This document shows positions 44,387 to 53,789 of a DNA stretch of 64,000 nucleotides, one piece after another. Both the position numbers and the translations under genes were made by a program. Each line of letters opens with the position of its first letter. Position 1 is the stretch's first letter. Where the stretch lies: the NCBI RefSeq assembly GCF_006788895.1, contig NZ_VFRA01000001.1:2666001-2730000 (forward strand), in the 5' to 3' direction. The notes beneath the pieces are model-generated. The model made no database searches. It was given only the letters and a program-made list of their open reading frames with translations, and was not told the DNA's origin. This DNA comes from Rhodoglobus vestalii (GTDB lineage Bacteria > Actinomycetota > Actinomycetes > Actinomycetales > Microbacteriaceae).

Positions 44387-44929
44387 GTGTAGGTACTTTC
44401 TTGGTTGTGGGTCAGAGATGGTGGGCGGCCGTGGAAGAGAATCGTTGTTCTGATCCTCGGCCGCGATGCGCAAACTGTTCGACTAGGAACCGTATGCATA
44501 AGCCAACAGGCAATGTTACCAGCGCGGTGGAGCTATGGCAATTGCGAAGCAATTGCGCGACCCCAGCGCCGTGCAAACTTGTTTGCACGGGTTTCGGTGG
44601 AGCTATGGCAATTGCGAAGCAATTGCGCGACCCCAGCGCCGTGCAAACTTGTTTGCACGGGTTTCGGTGGAGCTATGGCAATTGCGAAGCAATTGCGCGA
44701 CCCCAGCGCCGTGCAAACTTGTTTGCACGGGTTTCGGTGGAGCTATGGCAATTGCGAAGCGATTGCGCGACCCCAGCGCCGTGCAAACTTGTTTGCACGG
44801 GTTTTTACGGGAGCCCCTGCGCCGTGAAAAATGCATTTGGCAAGTTGTTAACCCCAGCGCACAGCCCCCAAAACCTCAACTTTAGCGGGGTGCGCGCAAG
44901 ACTGTCGGTGTCGTGGGAGAATTGGGTGG
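44387..44929. other. Divergent rpsT/lepA intergenic region with repeat array
   Basis: 543 bp without a gene. The 280-bp tandem repeat (44526-44805) fills its centre. Promoters for rpsT (left) and lepA (right) should lie on the two sides of the array. Frames open in all three phases across it are a by-product of the 70-bp period. Confidence 0.8.
44526..44805. repeat. Four 70-bp tandem repeats, each with two hairpins
   Basis: Four units of exactly 70 bp, starting GGTGGAGCTATGGCAATTGC. Each has GCAATTGC-GAA-GCAATTGC and CCGTGCAAAC-TT-GTTTGCACGG. The first three copies read identical; the fourth has one change, AATTGC to GATTGC. Partial traces of the motif (CCCCAGCGC and CGCCGTGAAAA) follow up to 44870. 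Confidence 0.95.
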
Positions 44930-46798
44930 ATGTCTCCTCGCGCCTCTTACACTCTTGAGCCTGCCTTGACCGATCCTGCGTTTATCCGCAACTTTTGCAT
45001 AATCGCCCATATTGATCATGGCAAGTCCACCCTCGCTGACCGCATGCTGTCGGTCACGGGGGTTGTCAGCGACCGCGATATGCGTGCCCAGTATTTGGAC
45101 CGTATGGATATTGAGCGGGAGCGCGGCATCACCATTAAGAGCCAGGCGGTGCGTATGCCGTGGGCTCTCACGGACGAGAGTGGCTTTGAGCAGGCGTATG
45201 CGCTCAACATGATTGATACGCCTGGCCACGTCGATTTCACCTATGAGGTTTCGCGTTCTCTGGCGGCGTGTGAGGGCGCAATTCTTTTGGTGGATGCCGC
45301 TCAGGGTATTGAAGCTCAAACCCTCGCGAATCTGTATTTGGCGATGGAGAACGATCTGACGATCATTCCTGTGCTGAATAAGATTGACTTGCCTGCTGCT
45401 GATCCGGACAAATATGCGGAGGAGATTGCGGGCCTTATTGGTTGCGATCCGTTGACGGTTCTTCGTGTTTCGGGTAAGACGGGGGTGGGTGTTCCCGAGT
45501 TGCTCGATGAGGCAACACGGTTGATCCCGGCACCGGTGGGTGATCCGTCTGCACCTGCCCGTGCGATGATTTTTGATTCTGTTTATGACGCGTATCGCGG
45601 TGTGATTACTTATGTCCGCATGATTGATGGCTCGATGGCGCCGCGCGAGAAGGTCATGATGATGTCGACGAAGTCGGCTCACGAGTTGTTGGAGATCGGT
45701 GTCAGTTCGCCGGAACCTACGGCGACGAAGGGTCTTGGTGTCGGTGAGGTCGGCTATCTCATCACGGGGGTGAAGGATGTTCGCCTGAGCAAGGTGGGCG
45801 ATACGGTCACCAACTTCGCGAAGCCGTCGACGCAGCCTCTGAAGGGCTATTCCGAGCCGAAGCCGATGGTGTTCTCGGGGCTGTACCCGATTGACGGTTC
45901 TGATTACCCGGTTCTTCGGGAGGCTCTCGACAAGTTGAAGTTGTCGGATGCTGCGCTTGTCTACGAGCCTGAAACTTCGGTTGCTTTGGGGTTTGGTTTC
46001 CGCTGCGGTTTCTTGGGGCTGCTGCACTTGGAGATTGTGCGCGAGCGTCTTGAGCGTGAGTTCAATCTCGACATGATCGCGACTGCGCCTTCGGTAATCT
46101 ATGAGGTCATGAGCGATGACAAGGGCGTTACTACGGTCACTAACCCGAGCGAGTTCCCGGTCGGCAAGATCACGAGCGTCACCGAGCCGATGGTGAAGGC
46201 ATCCATCCTGACTCCGAAAGATTTTGTCGGCACGGTTATGGAACTGTGCCAGTCGCGGCGCGGAACCATGCAGGGTATGGAATATGTTGGTACTGACCGT
46301 GTTGAGCTTCACTACACGATGCCTCTTGGCGAAATTGTTTTCGACTTCTTCGACCATCTGAAGAGCCGCACGCAGGGCTATGCGAGTCTCGACTATGAGC
46401 CCAGTGGCAATCAGACTGCTGATCTCGTGAAGGTTGACATCTTGCTTCAGGGCGAAGCAGTTGACGCGTTCAGCGCCATTGTTCACCGCGACAAGGCGTA
46501 TGCCTATGGTGTGCTGATGACGGAGCGGCTGAAGAATCTGATTCCGCGTCAACAGTTTGAGGTGCCGATTCAGGCAGCGATTGGTGCGCGCATCATTGCC
46601 CGGGAGTCGATTCGTGCATTGCGCAAGGACGTTTTGGCTAAGTGCTATGGTGGCGATATTAGTCGCAAGCGTAAGCTCCTTGAGAAGCAAAAAGAGGGCA
46701 AGAAGCGCATGAAGATGGTGGGCCGGGTCGAGGTTCCGCAGGCTGCGTTTATTGCGGCGCTGTCTGGTGAAGTCGAGTCGGGCAAAGAGAAGAAGTAG
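44930..46798 (+). CDS. lepA: Elongation factor 4 (back-translocating GTPase)
   Basis: A 622-residue translational GTPase: G1 [14 protein letters not shown]2/G3 ERGITIKSQ and DTPGHVDF, G4 LNKIDLP, then the LepA-specific C-terminal domain ([40 protein letters not shown]). It binds ribosomes and acts on stalled or mispositioned translocation complexes. ATG 44930 is the start. An antisense open frame of 602 codons over this gene is a composition artefact. Confidence 0.97.
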   Translation: MSPRASYTLEPALTDPAFIRNFCIIAHIDHGKSTLADRMLSVTGVVSDRDMRAQYLDRMDIERERGITIKSQAVRMPWALTDESGFEQAYALNMIDTPGHVDFTYEVSRSLAACEGAILLVDAAQGIEAQTLANLYLAMENDLTIIPVLNKIDLPAADPDKYAEEIAGLIGCDPLTVLRVSGKTGVGVPELLDEATRLIPAPVGDPSAPARAMIFDSVYDAYRGVITYVRMIDGSMAPREKVMMMSTKSAHELLEIGVSSPEPTATKGLGVGEVGYLITGVKDVRLSKVGDTVTNFAKPSTQPLKGYSEPKPMVFSGLYPIDGSDYPVLREALDKLKLSDAALVYEPETSVALGFGFRCGFLGLLHLEIVRERLEREFNLDMIATAPSVIYEVMSDDKGVTTVTNPSEFPVGKITSVTEPMVKASILTPKDFVGTVMELCQSRRGTMQGMEYVGTDRVELHYTMPLGEIVFDFFDHLKSRTQGYASLDYEPSGNQTADLVKVDILLQGEAVDAFSAIVHRDKAYAYGVLMTERLKNLIPRQQFEVPIQAAIGARIIARESIRALRKDVLAKCYGGDISRKRKLLEKQKEGKKRMKMVGRVEVPQAAFIAALSGEVESGKEKK

Positions 46799-46803
46799 AC
46801 GAA

Positions 46804-47397
46804 GTGGATGCCCGCACCTACCCCAATGCGCCCGTTACGTACGGAGCGGTAGGTGCCACGCGCGGCAGCACTTTCACGGTGCTTCCGCCGGCGGGCTTTC
46901 GCCGGGTCGAGCGCAGCGCTCGCATCGGGCACGGTGATGAACGGTGGGCTTTTGCCCACCATCAGATCATGACGTGGGGTGTGAAGCGTCGCAGCGGCTT
47001 CGGGGTCACGTTGTTGCCGCGCGATGCGGCCGGTGAATTACTCGATCTGTCGAAGGACAGCGCGACGCATCCGAAGATGCGTGCCGGCGACACAATCATT
47101 CTTTCCATCGGTCGCGGCAGGTTGACGGCGCATGAGCCCGTCCGTGTCGTGTATGTGGTGGATGAGCCCACCGTTGCCGGTTTTGCGTATGGAACGCTTG
47201 AAGGTCATCCGCTTCGTGGCGAAGAGTCGTTCATGATCGAGCGTCGCGACGATAATTCGGTGTGGATCACTGTCCGCTCCTTCTCGCGACCGGCGTCGAC
47301 GAAGTGGATGCTGCTGTCACCCGCATTGCGAGTGTTGCAGTTCGTCGTGGTTGGCCGCTATTTGCGAGCGCTTGCGGGAGCAATTCCTGCGGATTAG
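46804..47397 (+). CDS. DUF1990-family protein
   Basis: A 197-residue protein with YGAVGATRGSTFTVLPPAGF, GHGDERWAFAHHQIMTWGVKRRSGF and GTLEGHPLRGEESFMIERRD, the pattern of DUF1990, a family of uncertain function found with lipid-like START/Bet v1 folds. It begins with GTG 46804, 5 bp after the lepA stop, and probably shares the lepA transcript. Its stop overlaps by 4 bp that of the convergent HAD gene. Confidence 0.8.
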   Translation: MDARTYPNAPVTYGAVGATRGSTFTVLPPAGFRRVERSARIGHGDERWAFAHHQIMTWGVKRRSGFGVTLLPRDAAGELLDLSKDSATHPKMRAGDTIILSIGRGRLTAHEPVRVVYVVDEPTVAGFAYGTLEGHPLRGEESFMIERRDDNSVWITVRSFSRPASTKWMLLSPALRVLQFVVVGRYLRALAGAIPAD

Positions 47398-48071
47398 CCG
47401 CGCTCGGTGAGTTGCGTGATGGTGTCAAGCACCTCTTCGAGCCCGCCGACGAGATTGTCTACGACCAATAGTGCACTGGTGTTGCGGAGGTCTGCGACCG
47501 AGTAGGCACCTGTGGCGACGGCAATGAAGGGTAGCGAGGCGGCATCGGCGGCGATTCCGTCGTTGGGTGTATCGCCAACAATGATGTGGGTTCCGTCACC
47601 GAGTTGGGGTGTCACGAGCGAGGTGAGGTGGGGGCGACTGGGTGAACGATCGCCGAAAAACGAATTCTGCCAAGTGAAGTCGTCAGCCGAGTATCCGGCG
47701 GCCAGCAGTTTGTAGCGGGAGTGGAGCGGACCATTTCCGGTGAGCAGCGCATTGTCCCATCCGCGGTGCGCGACCTCGCGAAGGGCCTCGGGGCCACCAG
47801 CAACAGCCTCACGGATAAAACCACCGTCGTGTTGAGCAAGGGTATGTACGTCGAGCTCTGTGAGAAGGTCATCGAGCATCGTGGATGGTTGACCGTTCAG
47901 TTGCAGCAGTTCGCTGAGCAGCTGCCCTTCGGTCATCCCGTGTGGGTTGGTGATGCGATGCAGCGGCGGGGCGCCGGTGAGCTGTGTGAACGCCTCAAGG
48001 TACACGTTGGCGCCGTCTGGCGAGTTGTGAATGAGGGTGCCGTCGATGTCCCACAGGATGTGTGTTTTCAC
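47394..48071 (-). CDS. HAD-superfamily hydrolase
   Basis: The 225 residues start at GTG 48071 (VKTHILWDIDGTLI), with GGAGAA upstream. The HAD nucleophile motif is DIDGTLI, motif II LLTGNG, and the C-terminal Mg motif GDTPNDGIAAD. A cap domain of about 80 residues (class I) suggests a small phosphorylated substrate such as a phosphoglycolate-like compound. The substrate cannot be told. The frame extends 67 codons further upstream without similarity. Confidence 0.85.
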   Translation of the reverse strand: MKTHILWDIDGTLIHNSPDGANVYLEAFTQLTGAPPLHRITNPHGMTEGQLLSELLQLNGQPSTMLDDLLTELDVHTLAQHDGGFIREAVAGGPEALREVAHRGWDNALLTGNGPLHSRYKLLAAGYSADDFTWQNSFFGDRSPSRPHLTSLVTPQLGDGTHIIVGDTPNDGIAADAASLPFIAVATGAYSVADLRNTSALLVVDNLVGGLEEVLDTITQLTERG

Positions 48072-48167
48072 TTCTTCATTCTCCCACGTACGAGGTGCGA
48101 CAATTGAGTGAGGCCTGCACACACTCGCTGTTGCGCGCTTGTAATCGGTTGATGAGGAGACTAGTTC

Positions 48168-49418
48168 GTGCCAGGTGTTGTGCCCATTGCAGATCCCGCA
48201 CCCCTCGATGGTGCCCTTCCCGAGTCTGCAGCGGTGGGTTCTGAGGGCAGACCGTGGAGCGTCTACATTCACGTTCCGTTCTGCCGGGTGCGCTGCGGTT
48301 ACTGCGATTTCAACACCTACACCAGCGAGGAGTTGCGGGGGGCGAAGCGCTCTGATTATGCTTCGGAAGCTATTGCTGAGATGGCTTTGGCTTCGGCTGT
48401 TTTGTCTCAGGCTGGGGTTGCGTCGCGGGAGACCTCCACGGTGTTTTTCGGCGGAGGCACGCCAACGCTGCTGCCGGTGACCGACCTGACCCGAATGCTT
48501 GCCGCTGCCCGCGACACGTGGGGCTTTTCTTCGGATGTCGAAATCACCACCGAGGCAAATCCAGATTCAGTTGATCGAGAATATTTGCTCGCGCTCAAGG
48601 AGGCCGGTTTCACGCGGATCTCGTTCGGGATGCAGTCGGCGGTGCCGCACGTGCTGGCGACTCTTGAGCGCACCCATGACCCTGCGCGGGTTCCCCACGT
48701 AGTCGCGTGGGCCCGCGAGGTAGGGCTCGATGTCAGCCTCGACCTGATCTATGGCACGCCGGGCGAAAGTTTGGCGGATTGGGAGCGCTCGCTCGACCAA
48801 GCAATTGGGCAGAGCCCGGATCACATTTCTGCCTACGCTCTCATCATCGAGGCGGGCACAAAGCTTGCGGGTCAAATTCGCCGCGGTGTGGTCGCTTCGG
48901 TCGATGACGACCTGCAGGCCGACATGTATGAGCTGGCCGAGCAGAAACTTAGCGCTGCGGGTTATGAGTGGTACGAGGTCAGCAACTGGGCCAAAGGCAG
49001 CAGTGACCCAGAAGTGACTAACACAAGCCGTCACAATTTGGGCTACTGGTTGGGCAATGACTGGTGGGGTATTGGCCCTGGCGCGCACAGCCACGTGGGA
49101 GGGGTGCGCTGGTGGAACGTGAAGCACCCTGCTGCCTACGCCGACCGGATGGCCGCCGGGCACTCGCCGGGGGCAGGCAGGGAGACGTTGGCCGATTCGA
49201 GCAAATATTTGGAGCACGTGCTGTTGCGCGCCCGCGTTCGGAATGGTTTGCACATCAACACCCTCGATACTGACGGCCGGAACGCGGTAGCTGGCCTCAT
49301 CGCTGACGAGCTTGTCGTTGCGCGTTCCGCACTGCGGGGAACGATTGAGCTCACGCTGAAGGGGCGCCTGCTTGCGGATGCCGTGGTGCGGCGACTGCTA
49401 GCGGACGCCCCCATTTGA
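48168..49418 (+). CDS. hemW: Radical-SAM protein HemW (coproporphyrinogen III oxidase-like)
   Basis: 416 residues with the radical-SAM cluster motif CRVRCGYCDF in the context VYIHVPFCRV, followed by TVFFGGGTPTLLP and TEANPDS. HemW proteins bind heme and insert it into respiratory or other targets; they lack the residues of true HemN oxygen-independent coproporphyrinogen oxidase. GTG 48168 is the start. It lies between lepA and hrcA as in many actinobacteria. Confidence 0.9.
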   Translation: MPGVVPIADPAPLDGALPESAAVGSEGRPWSVYIHVPFCRVRCGYCDFNTYTSEELRGAKRSDYASEAIAEMALASAVLSQAGVASRETSTVFFGGGTPTLLPVTDLTRMLAAARDTWGFSSDVEITTEANPDSVDREYLLALKEAGFTRISFGMQSAVPHVLATLERTHDPARVPHVVAWAREVGLDVSLDLIYGTPGESLADWERSLDQAIGQSPDHISAYALIIEAGTKLAGQIRRGVVASVDDDLQADMYELAEQKLSAAGYEWYEVSNWAKGSSDPEVTNTSRHNLGYWLGNDWWGIGPGAHSHVGGVRWWNVKHPAAYADRMAAGHSPGAGRETLADSSKYLEHVLLRARVRNGLHINTLDTDGRNAVAGLIADELVVARSALRGTIELTLKGRLLADAVVRRLLADAPI

Positions 49419-49451
49419 AGCGGTAGGTTCGCTCTGTCTAGCGAGTTCGAA

Positions 49452-49826
49452 CTACTTAATGAACTCGAAGGTCAGCGGGTACTTGTAGGCCTGACCATTG
49501 TTGGCAGCAATTGCGGCCATAATACTGAACACAATGATGACAATGCCGACGCCAACGAGCATGAGATAGCCGATGAGGACCACGGTGAGGATGAGGCTCA
49601 GAACGTAGGCGATCGCCACGGTGATCTGGAAATTGAGCGCCGTGCGCGTGTGGGCGCGCACGAATGGCCCGCGATCCTTAAACACGAGGTGTCCGACGAG
49701 CGCTGGGATGAAGGAAAAGAAAATTCCACCGACATGAATAAGCGTCGACCAAAGCTTCTCGTCGCTGGGATTCATCGGCTGGGTTGGTGCGTACGGTGAG
49801 CTGGTGGGGGGTGTGGAGTCTGACAT
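49452..49826 (-). CDS. DUF4870-family membrane protein A
   Basis: The 124 residues start at ATG 49826 (MSDSTPPTSSPYAP), with GGAG just upstream; the frame extends 9 codons further. An N-terminal Pro/Ser-rich cytoplasmic tail is followed by WSTLIHVGGIFFSFIPALVGHLVF, LNFQITVAIAYVLSLILTVVL and a third helix. This is DUF4870, a small membrane family also called Tic20-like. The partner gene just upstream is a paralogue with its own terminator. Confidence 0.8.
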   Translation of the reverse strand: MSDSTPPTSSPYAPTQPMNPSDEKLWSTLIHVGGIFFSFIPALVGHLVFKDRGPFVRAHTRTALNFQITVAIAYVLSLILTVVLIGYLMLVGVGIVIIVFSIMAAIAANNGQAYKYPLTFEFIK

Positions 49827-49859
49827 GACTCCATTAAAGCGTGCATTGGGCAAAAGAGA

Positions 49860-49887
49860 AGCCCCGAGAGCAGAAGCTCTCGGGGCT
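49860..49887 (-). terminator. Terminator hairpin between the two DUF4870 genes
   Basis: Arms AGCCCCGAGAGC and GCTCTCGGGGCT, perfect 12-bp stem with loop AGAA. Downstream of the second DUF4870 gene's stop (49916), so the two paralogues are separate transcripts. Confidence 0.75.
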
Positions 49888-49915
49888 GGGTATCAGTTAG
49901 CTACCCAAAGGCGTG

Positions 49916-50314
49916 CTATTTGATGAGGCGAAGAGCGAAGGGGTAACGGTAGTTCGTGCCGTCCTTGGCCTTAGTGAATCCGATGATCGAGAAGATCAGC
50001 GAGGCGGCCCAGATCGCGAAGCTCAAGAGCGTCTGGAGGATGGCGAAGAGGCCAAAGGTGACTGCTGTGAGAATCGAACCGATGATAAACAGAGCAACCT
50101 GTGCGATCGCCATCGTGATCTGGAAGTTCAGGGCCTCTTTGGCTTCGGTGTTAGCGAAAGCGCCGCGCTCCTTGAATACCAGCCAGATGATGAGCGAGGG
50201 CAGGAAGCCGATGATTCCACCCAGATGAGCGAAGGACGCCCACTGCTTGTCCTCAGCCGGGGTTAGTTGCGCTGCCGGCTGCGGTGCGGCGGGCTGCGGA
50301 TTTGCGTCAGTCAT
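49916..50314 (-). CDS. DUF4870-family membrane protein B
   Basis: The 132 residues start at ATG 50314 (MTDANPQPAAPQPAAQ), with GAAAGG upstream. The Ala/Pro/Gln-rich tail precedes WASFAHLGGIIGFLPSLIIWLVF and EALNFQITMAIAQVALFIIGS. Clearly paralogous to the downstream gene (ALNFQIT block shared). Function unknown. Confidence 0.8.
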   Translation of the reverse strand: MTDANPQPAAPQPAAQLTPAEDKQWASFAHLGGIIGFLPSLIIWLVFKERGAFANTEAKEALNFQITMAIAQVALFIIGSILTAVTFGLFAILQTLLSFAIWAASLIFSIIGFTKAKDGTNYRYPFALRLIK

Positions 50315-50478
50315 GTGTTCGTGCCTTTCAGGTGAACGAGGGAAGTTCCCGGGTTTCATCAAAATACTCGGCGTAACACCTGAGCATTGCCCCGGTAGGG
50401 TATCGCCCAAGTACAGGAACACGCTAGCGCTAATCACGCGTGCGGTGCAACGGTGGTGTCAGAGTGTGTCGAGTAAGA

Positions 50479-50505
50479 TTGGCAGTCGAGCAGATTGAGT
50501 GCCAA
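50479..50505. promoter_or_regulatory. CIRCE operator upstream of hrcA
   Basis: TTGGCAGTC-N9-GAGTGCCAA with one mismatch between the arms (expected TTGGCACTC). It ends 21 bp before the hrcA start, the usual place for HrcA autorepression of the hrcA-dnaJ operon after heat shock. Confidence 0.85.
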
Positions 50506-50526
50506 TCAAGAGAGGTGGGTGGTGGC

Positions 50527-51549
50527 ATGGTTTCCGCCCGCGGGCTTGACGTGCTTCGAGTCATTGTGCAGGACTACGTTGCCACGCGCGAGCCTGTCGG
50601 ATCGAAGTCGGTTGTCGAACGTCATTCCTTTGGAGTGTCGGCGGCGACGATCCGCAATGACATGGTTCTCCTCGAAGATGAAGAGTTGATCACTGCCCCG
50701 CACACTTCATCTGGCCGTGTGCCCACCGATAAGGGCTACCGGGTGTTCGTGGATCAACTCGCTGATCTTCGCCCGCTCACGAGCGCTCAACGCCAAGCAA
50801 TCGAGTCCTTTTTGGGCCAGGCTGACGACTTGGATGATGTGCTGGCCCGCACAGTACGCATGCTTTCCCAGCTCACCAACAGTGTCGCGATGGTGCAGTA
50901 CCCCTCGCTGGCAACGGCACGGGTGCGCCACATCGAGTTGGTGCCGCTGAGTGCATCCCGCATCATGACGGTCTTCATTACCGATTCTGGCCGCGTCGAA
51001 CAACGTCTTATCGATGTCTCAGAACCGCTCGATGATGTGTTCTTGGGAGAGATGCGAGCGAAGTTGAACTCGGCACTCATGGGGCAGTCACTGCCTGATG
51101 CGGCCGAGAGCCTCACCCGCTTTGCTGAAATTTTCCCGGTTGAGCGCCAGCCCATTGTGAGTCAGATTGCCTCCAGTCTCGTGGAACAGGTGTTGGCCAA
51201 TCGGCATGACAAACTTGTTCTGGCAGGCACAGCAAACCTTGCACGAACTGAGCAAGACTTTGCGGGCAGCATTTTTCCCGTGCTTGAGGCAATAGAAGAG
51301 CAGGTCACGTTGTTGCGCCTCTTTGGTGAGATGCAGGTGACAAGTGGGTCAGTGTCTACTCGCATCGGCCGAGAAAACGCAGAATTTGGGCTTGAGGAGA
51401 CCTCCGTCGTTACGGGTGGCTACTCCTCATCGGGCGGCGACGTCGCGCGACTGGGAGTCTTGGGCCCGACTCGGATGGACTACTCGAACAATATGGCAGC
51501 AGTGCGCGCGGTAGCGCGGTACCTGTCACGACTTTTAGAAGAAAACTGA
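50527..51549 (+). CDS. hrcA: Heat-inducible transcription repressor HrcA
   Basis: The 340 residues start at ATG 50527 (MVSARGLDVLRVIVQDY), with GAGAGGTGGG upstream. Winged-helix start TREPVGSKSVVERHSFGVSA, SAATIRNDMVLLEDEELITAP, TSSGRVPTDKGYRVFVDQL are the classical HrcA blocks. The repressor binds CIRCE and needs GroEL for activity. It is followed by dnaJ after 23 bp, so they are one heat-shock operon. Confidence 0.93.
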   Translation: MVSARGLDVLRVIVQDYVATREPVGSKSVVERHSFGVSAATIRNDMVLLEDEELITAPHTSSGRVPTDKGYRVFVDQLADLRPLTSAQRQAIESFLGQADDLDDVLARTVRMLSQLTNSVAMVQYPSLATARVRHIELVPLSASRIMTVFITDSGRVEQRLIDVSEPLDDVFLGEMRAKLNSALMGQSLPDAAESLTRFAEIFPVERQPIVSQIASSLVEQVLANRHDKLVLAGTANLARTEQDFAGSIFPVLEAIEEQVTLLRLFGEMQVTSGSVSTRIGRENAEFGLEETSVVTGGYSSSGGDVARLGVLGPTRMDYSNNMAAVRAVARYLSRLLEEN

Positions 51550-51572
51550 GCTCGTAAGGAGCAATCGGAACT

Positions 51573-52679
51573 TTGGCAGATCACTATGAAGCACTCGGTG
51601 TTGCCCGCGAGGCCACGCCAGAAGAAATCAAGAAGGCGTACCGCAAACTCGCCCGCGAGTTGCACCCCGACGTAAACCCGAGTGCGGATGCTTCGGAGCG
51701 CTTCAAATCGGTAACGCACGCCTATGACGTGCTCAGTGACCCCCAACAGCGTCAGCAGTACGACATGGGCGGCCGCGGCAGCGGTGGCGGTTTCGGTGGC
51801 GCAAACTTCGGTTTTGGTGACATCTTTGAGACCTTCTTCGGAGGCGGGGGCGGAGGGCAATCCGTCGGGCCTCGTTCGCGACGTGAGCGCGGGCAGGACG
51901 CGCTCCTGCGCGTTGAGGTGAGCCTCAAGGAGACCATTTTTGGTGTCTCCCGCGACCTTGAGGTCAATACTGCAGTGCTGTGCGAGACGTGTGAAGGTAG
52001 CTGCACGGCACCAGGCACATCCCCGGTTCGCTGTGACATCTGTCGGGGCAGCGGCCAGATTCAGCGTCAAGTGCGCAGCCTTCTTGGCAACGTCATGACG
52101 TCGAGTCCGTGTGGCACGTGCCGCGGCTACGGCAACATCATCATCAACCCGTGTGGCACTTGCGCCGGGCAGGGTCGAGTGCGGGCTCAGCGCACGATTT
52201 CGGTCGATATCCCGGCTGGCGTCGAAACCGGTCTACGTCTTCAGATGCCTGCTCAGGGTGAGGTCGGGCCAGCGGGTGGCCCCAGCGGCGACCTGTTCTT
52301 GGAGATGAAGGTGCGCCACCACGACGTGTTCAGCCGCACCGATGACGACCTCCTGGCCACAGTTGAAGTGCAGATGGTCGATGCAATCCTGGGAACCACC
52401 GTCACCCTCGACGGTTTGGACGACAAGGTTGAAGTGAATATCAAGCCGGGTTCCCAGAGTGGCGAGGTTCTCACTGTCAAAGATCGGGGCATCACGAGCC
52501 TGCGCGGAGGTGGGCGCGGTGACTTACGGCTGGGCATCCAGGTGATCACTCCCACCAAGTTGAGTAACGCTGAGCAGGCCCTGATCAAGCAGCTGGCGGC
52601 CGCTCGTAAGAACAAAGCGCCACACTTCGCCGAGTTCCAGCAGGGACTCTTCGCTAAGCTGCGCGACCGGTTCCTTTAG
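51573..52679 (+). CDS. dnaJ: Chaperone protein DnaJ
   Basis: 368 residues, TTG start at 51573. J domain with HPD in [10 protein letters not shown], a Gly/Phe-rich stretch ([17 protein letters not shown]), four zinc CxxC units ([32 protein letters not shown]) and a C-terminal substrate domain. The first zinc unit lacks the usual GxG ending. It stimulates DnaK ATPase. Second gene of the hrcA operon. Confidence 0.95.
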   Translation: MADHYEALGVAREATPEEIKKAYRKLARELHPDVNPSADASERFKSVTHAYDVLSDPQQRQQYDMGGRGSGGGFGGANFGFGDIFETFFGGGGGGQSVGPRSRRERGQDALLRVEVSLKETIFGVSRDLEVNTAVLCETCEGSCTAPGTSPVRCDICRGSGQIQRQVRSLLGNVMTSSPCGTCRGYGNIIINPCGTCAGQGRVRAQRTISVDIPAGVETGLRLQMPAQGEVGPAGGPSGDLFLEMKVRHHDVFSRTDDDLLATVEVQMVDAILGTTVTLDGLDDKVEVNIKPGSQSGEVLTVKDRGITSLRGGGRGDLRLGIQVITPTKLSNAEQALIKQLAAARKNKAPHFAEFQQGLFAKLRDRFL

Positions 52680-52689
52680 GTAACCGCCG

Positions 52690-53421
52690 GTGGCTCACCT
52701 GTATATCGATGAAGAACTGGATGCCGCCCAGGTCGGCGACACTGTCTCGTTGACGAAAGCGGAAGCGCGTCATGCGGTGACTGTCTCGCGCCTCGCGGTG
52801 GGGGAGTCGATCGCCATTAGCAACGGTGCCGGGCTGACCGTGTCGGGGCCGATCATCACAGCCGAACACACGGAACTCAGCATTCGTGTGAGTGAGGTTC
52901 AGCATGCTGAGCGAAACACTCCCGCAGTGTTCCTCGCGCAGGCTCTTGCCAAAGCAGACAGGGATGAGCTCGCGGTGCAGGTCGCCACTGAGCTGGGTGT
53001 CGACGGTGTTGTTCCGTGGTCGGCGGCGCGCAGCATCTCCCGCTGGCAGGGCCCCAAAGTTGCCAAGGGGCGCGATCGGTGGGCGGCTATTGTTCGCGAG
53101 GCGAGCAAGCAGTCGCTGCGTTCATGGCTGCCGGACGTGCTCGATCTCGTCTCCACCAAACAATTGGCAGCATTCGCCTCCACCACCCGGATGCTCATCC
53201 TCGAGCCGACCGCGACAGAAACGCTTGCCGACCTCATCGTTGATGATCGCGACATTGTGCTCGTCGTGGGGCCGGAGGGTGGCGTGGCTGACCATGAGCT
53301 TGAGCTATTGACGGCGGCCGGAGCATCCGCGATTCGCCTCGGCACTGAAGTGTTGCGCACCTCTACGGCGGGACCGGCGGCGCTCGCCGTGCTGAACGTC
53401 AAGCTTGGTCGTTGGGGCTAG
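52690..53421 (+). CDS. rsmE: 16S rRNA (uracil-1498 N3) methyltransferase
   Basis: 243 residues with a small N-terminal PUA-like domain and a SPOUT knotted C-terminal domain: VLVVGPEGGVADHELELLTA and IRLGTEVLRTSTAGPAAL. It adds m3U1498 to 16S rRNA. The GTG start is 10 bp after the dnaJ stop, suggesting operon membership. It uses AdoMet. Confidence 0.92.
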   Translation: MAHLYIDEELDAAQVGDTVSLTKAEARHAVTVSRLAVGESIAISNGAGLTVSGPIITAEHTELSIRVSEVQHAERNTPAVFLAQALAKADRDELAVQVATELGVDGVVPWSAARSISRWQGPKVAKGRDRWAAIVREASKQSLRSWLPDVLDLVSTKQLAAFASTTRMLILEPTATETLADLIVDDRDIVLVVGPEGGVADHELELLTAAGASAIRLGTEVLRTSTAGPAALAVLNVKLGRWG

Positions 53422-53438
53422 AGGTTTAGGCTAGAGCC

Positions 53439-53789
53439 ATGTCTGATTCCCCTTCGATCTTCACAAAGATCATTGCTCGCGAGATTCCCGCCGATATTGT
53501 CTTCGAGTCAGCTTCGGTGATTGCGTTTCGGGATATTGCGCCCCAAGCACCGGTGCATTTACTCGTTGTTCCCACGACCGAGCAGTTTGCCAACGTTGCA
53601 GAGCTTGCGGCTGGCAACCCGGCGCTGCTTTCCGAGGTCGTCACAGTGGCACAGCAACTCGCCAACGAGCACACCAACGGCGAATACCGACTCATTTTCA
53701 ACACCGGCGAGAGCGCCGGTCAAACCGTGTTCCACGTGCACGCTCATGTGCTCGGCGGACACCTCGAGGAAGGCACCCTTGGTCACTAG
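53439..53789 (+). CDS. HIT-family hydrolase/nucleotide-binding protein
   Basis: 116 residues with histidine triad HVHAHVLGG near the C terminus and the start SIFTKIIAREIPADIVFE, typical of HINT-type purine nucleoside phosphoramidases. The substrate class is AMP-lysine or similar. The phoH TTG start lies inside its last codons (53779). Confidence 0.93.
   Translation: MSDSPSIFTKIIAREIPADIVFESASVIAFRDIAPQAPVHLLVVPTTEQFANVAELAAGNPALLSEVVTVAQQLANEHTNGEYRLIFNTGESAGQTVFHVHAHVLGGHLEEGTLGH

Noticed and set aside
44526..44805. CRISPR array in the 70-bp repeats
   Set aside because: Units are contiguous without spacers, and no cas genes lie in the window.
44380..44958. Three overlapping open frames across the rpsT/lepA gap with repeated WSYGNCEAIARPQRR-like units
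   Set aside because: A 70-bp period shifts the reading frame by one base per unit, so all frames show the same peptides in turn. The structure is explained by the DNA repeat, not by coding.
44882..46690. 602-codon open frame on the minus strand opposite lepA
   Set aside because: Arg/His-rich product without family features, fully antisense to a strongly conserved gene; a high-GC composition artefact.
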